From JAYFNU01 sp964460755 (GTDB lineage: Bacteria > Bacillota > Clostridia > Oscillospirales > Ruminococcaceae): a DNA stretch of 10,393 bases. The notes below the pieces were generated by a model. That model had not been told where the DNA came from. It did not search any database and was given only the letters and a program-made list of their open reading frames with translations. Of the stretch, positions 7,059 to 10,393 are shown one piece after another. Position 1 is the first letter of the stretch. The number at the start of each line of letters is the position of its first letter. Location: contig CAYWQL010000037.1 in the NCBI GenBank assembly GCA_964460755.1, positions 1 to 10,393 of the forward strand, in the 5' to 3' direction. The position numbers were made by a program, and so were the translations under genes.

Positions 7059-8154
7059 AAACTCTCACCCTGTCTCCGCCGGCTATTTCACGGCTTGACG
7101 AGCTGATTATCCGCTCGTCTGATCCGATGGAGCATTCTATCGCGGCTTCGGTTTTGCTTTTGGAAATCACGTTGACTTTGACCTCACGGGCAACGGTCTG
7201 CGTTCCGAGAACCGTTTTAATTTGAGAAACAGCGAATACATAATAGTCTGCGTTTGACTGCATATGAAGCGCGGAAATAGGAACAACCGTTTCAAATCTG
7301 TCGGACTGCGATTCAATCTTCAGCTTAAACCTCTGACCTGCAACCGCTCCGATTTTCGAAGCGTCGGCGTAAATTAAAGCGGTTTGTCCGTCCTCGCTCA
7401 TCCTTATGCTGTCAACCGTAACGGCTTTATTCTTTCCGCCAGAAAGATTAATCAACTGCATACTGTCCCCAATATTAATCTGCTCCGCTTCTTTTGAGCT
7501 TACCGTGCCGATGAACGTCACCTCGCCCGTTCCAACCGACACCGCTTCCTTTCCATCGGTCAGCTTTCCGAGCGTCAGCCCAAAGTCGACCACCGTTCCG
7601 TCAACAGCAGCATAAACCGCGCCGTCGTTTTTCAAAAGGTTTCGAAGCAGGTTTACCTTCTTTTGCTGTTCGTATATTTTAATTTCCACTTGTTGGCAAT
7701 TAGCGTCGCACAGCGGTTGGTCCAAGCTGTAACTGACCTTTATTGTCTGAAGCTCGGCGTTTAGCTTATTAAGCTCTGTTCTTTCCTGCTGTAATCGCTT
7801 TTCGATATCTCCGACATTATAGTAAAACAGAATGTCCTCGCCTTCTTTTACGGTTTGACCCGGGTTGGCGCAAAGCTCGCTTATGTGAAGTCCTTCCAGG
7901 ATTGAAACGTAGCTTTTGTCCCTCATATCCACGTTGCCCTCGCCTTGAACAGTCCACGAAAGACAGCCCCCGCTCACAGCTACGGTTTTAACTCGGGGAA
8001 TAAGCATTGAATCGGTTATACGAGAAATTATTGTAAAGGCAAGCATAATGAAAAAGAACAAAACAATAAGTCTTAATGCCTTTTTTGACTTTATGCCTGT
8101 CTCGTCTTTCTCCTTTTCTGTTGCTTGCGCCTTAATTATGTTTTCCTTTTTCAT
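7051..8154 (-). CDS. HlyD/MacA-type membrane fusion (adaptor) protein
   Basis: A 367-residue adaptor of the HlyD/MacA/YknX type. A charged cytoplasmic tail (1-26) and one transmembrane segment (about 27-46) precede an extracellular part. The first lipoyl half-motif is at about 80-112 (ending NPGQTVKEGEDILFYY). A short coiled-coil hairpin follows (about 114-138 and 153-177). The second lipoyl half is at about 178-196 (GAVYAAVDGTVVDFGLTLG), followed by a beta-barrel (about 205-285) and a membrane-proximal domain (290-367). The hairpin tip carries Cys149 and Cys153 (CDANC), which could form a disulfide. ATG at 8154 has an AGGAG site that overlaps the stop codon of the MalG-type gene, and its own end overlaps the next gene by 8 nt. 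Such adaptors normally couple an export permease to substrate outside the membrane; finding one inside a sugar-importer operon is unusual. Confidence 0.8.
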   Translation of the reverse strand: MKKENIIKAQATEKEKDETGIKSKKALRLIVLFFFIMLAFTIISRITDSMLIPRVKTVAVSGGCLSWTVQGEGNVDMRDKSYVSILEGLHISELCANPGQTVKEGEDILFYYNVGDIEKRLQQERTELNKLNAELQTIKVSYSLDQPLCDANCQQVEIKIYEQQKKVNLLRNLLKNDGAVYAAVDGTVVDFGLTLGKLTDGKEAVSVGTGEVTFIGTVSSKEAEQINIGDSMQLINLSGGKNKAVTVDSIRMSEDGQTALIYADASKIGAVAGQRFKLKIESQSDRFETVVPISALHMQSNADYYVFAVSQIKTVLGTQTVAREVKVNVISKSKTEAAIECSIGSDERIISSSSREIAGGDRVRVYE

Positions 8155-8164
8155 ATTGATTCTC

Positions 8165-9031
8165 CTATTCTTTTATTCCGGACGCGATAATTCCCTGTTC
8201 AAGCTGTCTTTGCCCGAAAAGGAAGATAAGCAGCGCAGGCGTCATTGCGAGCACCGCCGCGACAATGGCAATCGCGGCGCGTTCTGTGGAAACCGTGGGT
8301 ATATAAAGCGAAAGCGGCCAATTTGTTTTGTTCTTTAAAAAAGTCAGCGGTTGTTCTAATAAATTCCAGTTCTCAAGAAAGCCCATTACTACAACCGCGA
8401 CTATTCCCGGCGCTCCGAGAGGCAAGCCTATTCGCGTGAATATCTGCCACTCTCCCGCGCCGTCGATTTCCGCGGCTTCAATAAGCGGGCGCGGAATGGA
8501 GCGAAAAAACTTCGTCATAATAAATACGGGAAAGGCAGAAAAAGCGCACGGAAGAATTATCGACCACGGCGTATCCATTAAGGAAAGATTGTTTAACATA
8601 ATGTAGCTTGAAACCATAGTTACCTGAAAAGGCATAATCATCAAAATAATATACAATGTGAACAGAAAACGCTTGAGCGGAAAATCATACCTCGCGAAAG
8701 CCCACGCGGCAGGCACACCGAACAAAAGCTGACCGGCAACGCCGCCAAGCGTCTGCTTTACAGAATTCCAGAACATAACGAAAAATTCCGGTGAATCAAA
8801 AAGGATTTCAATATATGCCGCAAGCGTAGGATACTGCGGAATAAACCTTCCCGTTGCAAACGCGTCAGAGGAAGAGCCGAGCACAGCGCCGTATGCGTCC
8901 TTCAGCTCAACGGAATCCATAAAAGAAGCGGCAAAAAGCATAACAAGCGGAACCCACACAAAAAGCGCAAGTATAGCGCAAACCGTAAAGGAGATGCCCG
9001 CACCACCGCAACGCATTTTTTTCACATTCAT
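8165..9031 (-). CDS. Carbohydrate ABC importer permease, MalG type
   Basis: A 288-residue inner-membrane permease of the binding-protein-dependent sugar transport family (MalG/MsmG-like). It has an N-terminal transmembrane segment (about 13-36) and an extracellular loop ending in PTLAAYIEILF. Further helices lie between about 90 and 270. The cytoplasmic EAA loop EAAEIDGAGEWQIF...IGLP (185-204), the ATPase docking site, is intact. The C-terminus GQRQLEQGIIASGIKE follows the family signature. ATG at 9031 directly abuts the TAA of the MalF-type gene, with no bases between. It should pair with that protein as a heterodimeric channel fed by the lipoprotein encoded further down. No ATPase gene is nearby, so a shared MsmX-type ATPase encoded elsewhere is expected. 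Confidence 0.93.
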   Translation of the reverse strand: MNVKKMRCGGAGISFTVCAILALFVWVPLVMLFAASFMDSVELKDAYGAVLGSSSDAFATGRFIPQYPTLAAYIEILFDSPEFFVMFWNSVKQTLGGVAGQLLFGVPAAWAFARYDFPLKRFLFTLYIILMIMPFQVTMVSSYIMLNNLSLMDTPWSIILPCAFSAFPVFIMTKFFRSIPRPLIEAAEIDGAGEWQIFTRIGLPLGAPGIVAVVVMGFLENWNLLEQPLTFLKNKTNWPLSLYIPTVSTERAAIAIVAAVLAMTPALLIFLFGQRQLEQGIIASGIKE

Positions 9032-9910
9032 TTACTGCTCATCTCCCCTCTTATTCAATATAAAGCGAAACACTAAAATCACGATAAGTATCGCCGCCGC
9101 TAAAAGAACCGCCGCCGCGTAAAGCTTTGGAAGCTCAAGCTTTACAAACCAGTTGTTGAACAGATGCTGCAGTAAATAAATACTCTTGTCGGGATAACCG
9201 CCCGCAACAAGATATGCTTCGCGAAACACCTTGAAGGAATTGATAAGAGCAAGAACCGCGACTATACCAAGTGTGGAACGAAGCTGGGGCAAGGTTATAT
9301 ATATAAATTCCTGCCACGCACCGGCGCCGTCAATCCGCGCCGCCTCATAGTATTCCTTTGGAATTCCGCCGAGCCCCGAAAGCCACAACACCATATTGTA
9401 GCCCGTGTTTTTCCAAAGATAGCTCAGAACAAGCACATAAAACGCGCAGTTTGAACCCATCCAGTCAACGACAGGAAGATTAAAAGCGTTAAGTACACCG
9501 TTGATTATTCCGTTGTTGTCAAACAAAAGCTGCCAAAGCAAAACTATCGACGCTGTGGGAACCGCCATAGGAAGCAGGAAGGAGGTCTTGAAAAACTCCT
9601 TCCCCCAACGCGCCGCGGAGGCAATGAGCGTGACCGCAAGAGACACCGCAAGAAGCAGCGGGATACACACCAAAACAAATTTTGCGCTGTTGCCTGCAGC
9701 CATAAGAAACGCATCATTCTCAATTACAGCCGAATAATTGGAAAGCCCGTCAAATCTTCCCGTTCCGTTTTGAAAGGAGCGCAAAATTACGTCCGCAAAG
9801 GGCAACAAAACAAATGCCGTCACTCCCGCAATACTGGGCAGCAAAAAGCAAATGGCGCCGAATGCCCGTCTGCTTCGCAAGGTGATTTTTTTTGCTCCGT
9901 TCTCTCGCAT
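9032..9910 (-). CDS. Carbohydrate ABC importer permease, MalF type
   Basis: A 292-residue permease of the MalF/MsmF type and the first gene of the transporter operon. Residues 16-43 form TM1 with the common FLLPSIAGVTAFVLLP pattern. Five more helices follow, with FLLPMAVPTASIVLLWQLLF in the middle. The EAA loop EAARIDGAGAWQEF...ITLP (189-208) is complete, so it can dock an ATPase. The length is normal for the short Firmicute form, which lacks the long extra loop of E. coli MalF. ATG at 9910 is preceded by AAAGGGG at six bases and by an extended -10 promoter some 30 bases further up. The next permease gene begins at the base after its stop codon. Confidence 0.94.
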   Translation of the reverse strand: MRENGAKKITLRSRRAFGAICFLLPSIAGVTAFVLLPFADVILRSFQNGTGRFDGLSNYSAVIENDAFLMAAGNSAKFVLVCIPLLLAVSLAVTLIASAARWGKEFFKTSFLLPMAVPTASIVLLWQLLFDNNGIINGVLNAFNLPVVDWMGSNCAFYVLVLSYLWKNTGYNMVLWLSGLGGIPKEYYEAARIDGAGAWQEFIYITLPQLRSTLGIVAVLALINSFKVFREAYLVAGGYPDKSIYLLQHLFNNWFVKLELPKLYAAAVLLAAAILIVILVFRFILNKRGDEQ

Positions 9911-9916
9911 AGACTT

Positions 9917-9949
9917 CCCCTTTACATCTTGACTGCGGGAATTATATCA
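9917..9949 (-). promoter_or_regulatory. Extended -10 promoter and ribosome binding site of the transporter operon
   Basis: On the minus strand TGATATAAT (9949-9941) is a perfect TATAAT with the TGn extension. Transcription would begin near 9934, leaving a leader of about 24 nt that carries AAAGGGG (9923-9917) before the ATG at 9910. At 17 bases upstream the -35 position reads GGACTT, a poor match to TTGACA. A promoter with a strong -10 and weak -35 is typical of activator-dependent initiation. Confidence 0.7.
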
Positions 9950-9957
9950 GCAAATCT

Positions 9958-9974
9958 CTGTAAAAGTCCTGTAA
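9958..9974 (-). promoter_or_regulatory. Direct repeat with 11-bp period, candidate response-regulator box
   Basis: TTACAG occurs twice, at 9974-9969 and 9963-9958 on the minus strand, with starts 11 bp apart. Taken as 11-mers beginning at each TTACAG, the two units match at 8 of 11 positions. A weaker third unit (TTAAGAG...) may lie one period further upstream, at about 9985. The proximal copy ends 11 bp before the -10 hexamer, so the pair occupies the -35 region. This is the geometry of PhoB/OmpR-family activator sites. The regulator at 2874-3572 is the obvious candidate binder (inference). Confidence 0.5.
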
Positions 9975-10035
9975 GAAGCTCTTAATAATTGCGAAAGCTT
10001 TGTTTTCATAAAATTTTTTACTGTCAAAGCCTTTA

Positions 10036-10224
10036 TCAATAATCTGTCGTTACAGCAGGTCTGATGGCTGTGTCATAAATGCTTGTGAGAAATTCGCCCT
10101 GCCCTTTCTCGACTTGAACGAAGGTCGGCAGCGGGTTGTCCCGTTCAATAGTTTTTAAAAACGGGTTTTCAAATAAACAGAAGTCAACAACGACAAAGAT
10201 AACGATAAAAGCAACACCCGAACA
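10036..10224 (-). pseudogene. Possible gene remnant: 62-codon open frame with no start codon
   Basis: An open minus-strand frame runs from just after an in-frame TGA at 10227-10225 to tandem in-frame TGA TAA stops (10038-10033). It has no ATG, GTG or TTG codon anywhere and no ribosome binding site. Even so it reads like protein: a hydrophobic stretch (AFIVIFVVV) followed by FENPFLKTIERDNP and QGEFLTSIYDTAIRP. Codon choice (GTC, GAC, TTC, GCC, ATC mixed with AT-ending codons) resembles the neighbouring genes. It begins inside the T run of the terminator at 10227-10268. I do not recognise the family. It could be the 3' end of a gene whose start was lost by a rearrangement beside the tRNA gene, or a chance open frame. 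Confidence 0.35.
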
Positions 10225-10226
10225 TC

Positions 10227-10268
10227 AAAAAAACAGAAAAAGCTGTCAGGTTTATCCCGACAGCTTTT
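10227..10268 (-). terminator. Second intrinsic terminator downstream of tRNA-Ser
   Basis: The arms AAAAGCTGTC (10238-10247) and GACAGCTTTT (10259-10268) are perfectly complementary over 10 bp. The stem can continue inward through GG/CC after one mismatch. On the minus strand the stem is followed by TCTGTTTTTTT, a good T tract. In the plus direction only TTTTCT follows, so it works best for leftward transcripts. Confidence 0.8.
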
Positions 10269-10283
10269 CTCATACATAAAACA

Positions 10284-10326
10284 AAAATCCGAACCCGTGT
10301 CCTATTAGAACAGGGGTTCGGATTTT
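10284..10326 (-). terminator. Intrinsic terminator of tRNA-Ser
   Basis: The arms AAAATCCGAACCC (10284-10296) and GGGTTCGGATTTT (10314-10326) form a perfect 13-bp stem. The loop can extend the stem further (TGT/ACA, CT/AG). On the minus strand it begins 9 bases after the CCA end of the tRNA and ends in TTTT followed by TGTTTTATG. It is the expected terminator of the tRNA gene, backed up by the second one 16 bases further on. Confidence 0.85.
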
Positions 10327-10334
10327 GGTTTGTT

Positions 10335-10393
10335 TGGCGGAGCGGGTGGGATTCGAACCCACGGAGAGTTGCCCCTCACCTGATTTCGAGTCA
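10335..10393 (-). tRNA. tRNA-Ser (anticodon CGA), 3' part only
   Basis: The 3' 59 bases of a tRNA gene run off the right edge. On the minus strand the order is anticodon loop CTCGAAA with anticodon CGA at 10388-10386, the 3' side of the anticodon stem (TCAGG), a long variable arm (TGAGGGGCAACTCTCC), a T arm GTGGG-TTCGAAT-CCCAC, acceptor strand CCGCTCC, discriminator G, and an encoded CCA at 10337-10335. The long variable arm and discriminator G fit serine, and CGA reads UCG codons. The 5' acceptor strand and D arm lie outside the window. Confidence 0.93.

Larger units (their letters stand above)
9911..10334. other. Intergenic region between transporter operon and tRNA-Ser
   Basis: This 424-base region holds, from right to left: two leftward terminators (10326-10284 and 10268-10227), the startless open frame (10224-10036), an AT-rich stretch at about 9990-10030, the 11-bp direct repeat (9974-9958) and the operon promoter (9949-9917). 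There is also an imperfect inverted repeat, CCCGTT/AACGGG, at 10140-10145 and 10160-10165. I see no riboswitch, CcpA-type cre site or intact gene. Confidence 0.6.

Noticed and set aside
9947..10009. 20-codon minus-strand frame starting MKTKLSQLL that ends in the operon promoter
   Set aside because: No ribosome binding site, and its stop lies within the extended -10 element; probably chance.
10140..10165. CCCGTT...AACGGG inverted repeat followed by TTTTC on the plus strand
   Set aside because: A short 6-bp stem with a 14-base loop and a weak T run, and no plus-strand gene to terminate.
10227..10334. The two hairpins as part of a CRISPR or other repeat array
   Set aside because: The two stems differ in sequence and each has its own T tract, so they are ordinary tandem terminators after the tRNA gene.

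Overview
The window looks like chromosomal DNA of a low-to-mid GC Clostridia-type Firmicute (monoderm). The evidence is purine-rich ribosome binding sites, consensus sigma-A type promoters, a lipoprotein solute-binding protein with two Msm/Mal-type permeases and no local ATPase, and a PhoB/OmpR-type two-component pair. The genus cannot be told from the sequence. All recognised genes lie on the minus strand and are read from right to left.

Right edge (10036-10393): the 3' part of a tRNA-Ser (anticodon CGA), two tandem intrinsic terminators, and a 62-codon open frame with no start codon that looks like a gene remnant. Next, at 9941-9974, is the probable promoter of the main operon: an extended -10 with no good -35, preceded by an 11-bp-period direct repeat of the kind bound by OmpR/PhoB-family regulators.

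Main operon (9910 to 3637): five tightly packed genes in the order MalF-type permease, MalG-type permease, HlyD/MacA-type membrane fusion protein, MacB-like polytopic protein, and a lipoprotein in which a beta-propeller-like N-terminal half is fused to a family 1 type solute-binding domain. Junctions are 0 nt, 10 nt, an 8-nt overlap and a 4-nt overlap, so the five products are probably made together. This is the unusual part of the window. It mixes parts of a carbohydrate ABC importer with parts that look like a MacA/MacB (YknX/YknZ-like) exporter. No ATPase gene is present for either half.

Left part (3572 to 97): a response regulator, an overlapping sensor histidine kinase and a membrane-anchored or secreted alpha/beta-hydrolase esterase. 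They are read from their own near-consensus promoter at 3605-3633, although no terminator separates them from the main operon. A plausible model is that the two-component system senses an external signal and activates the transporter operon through the direct repeat. The esterase would process an extracellular ester-bearing (perhaps polysaccharide) substrate whose products the transporter handles. Substrate, direction of transport and the role of the adaptor/MacB-like pair are unknown.
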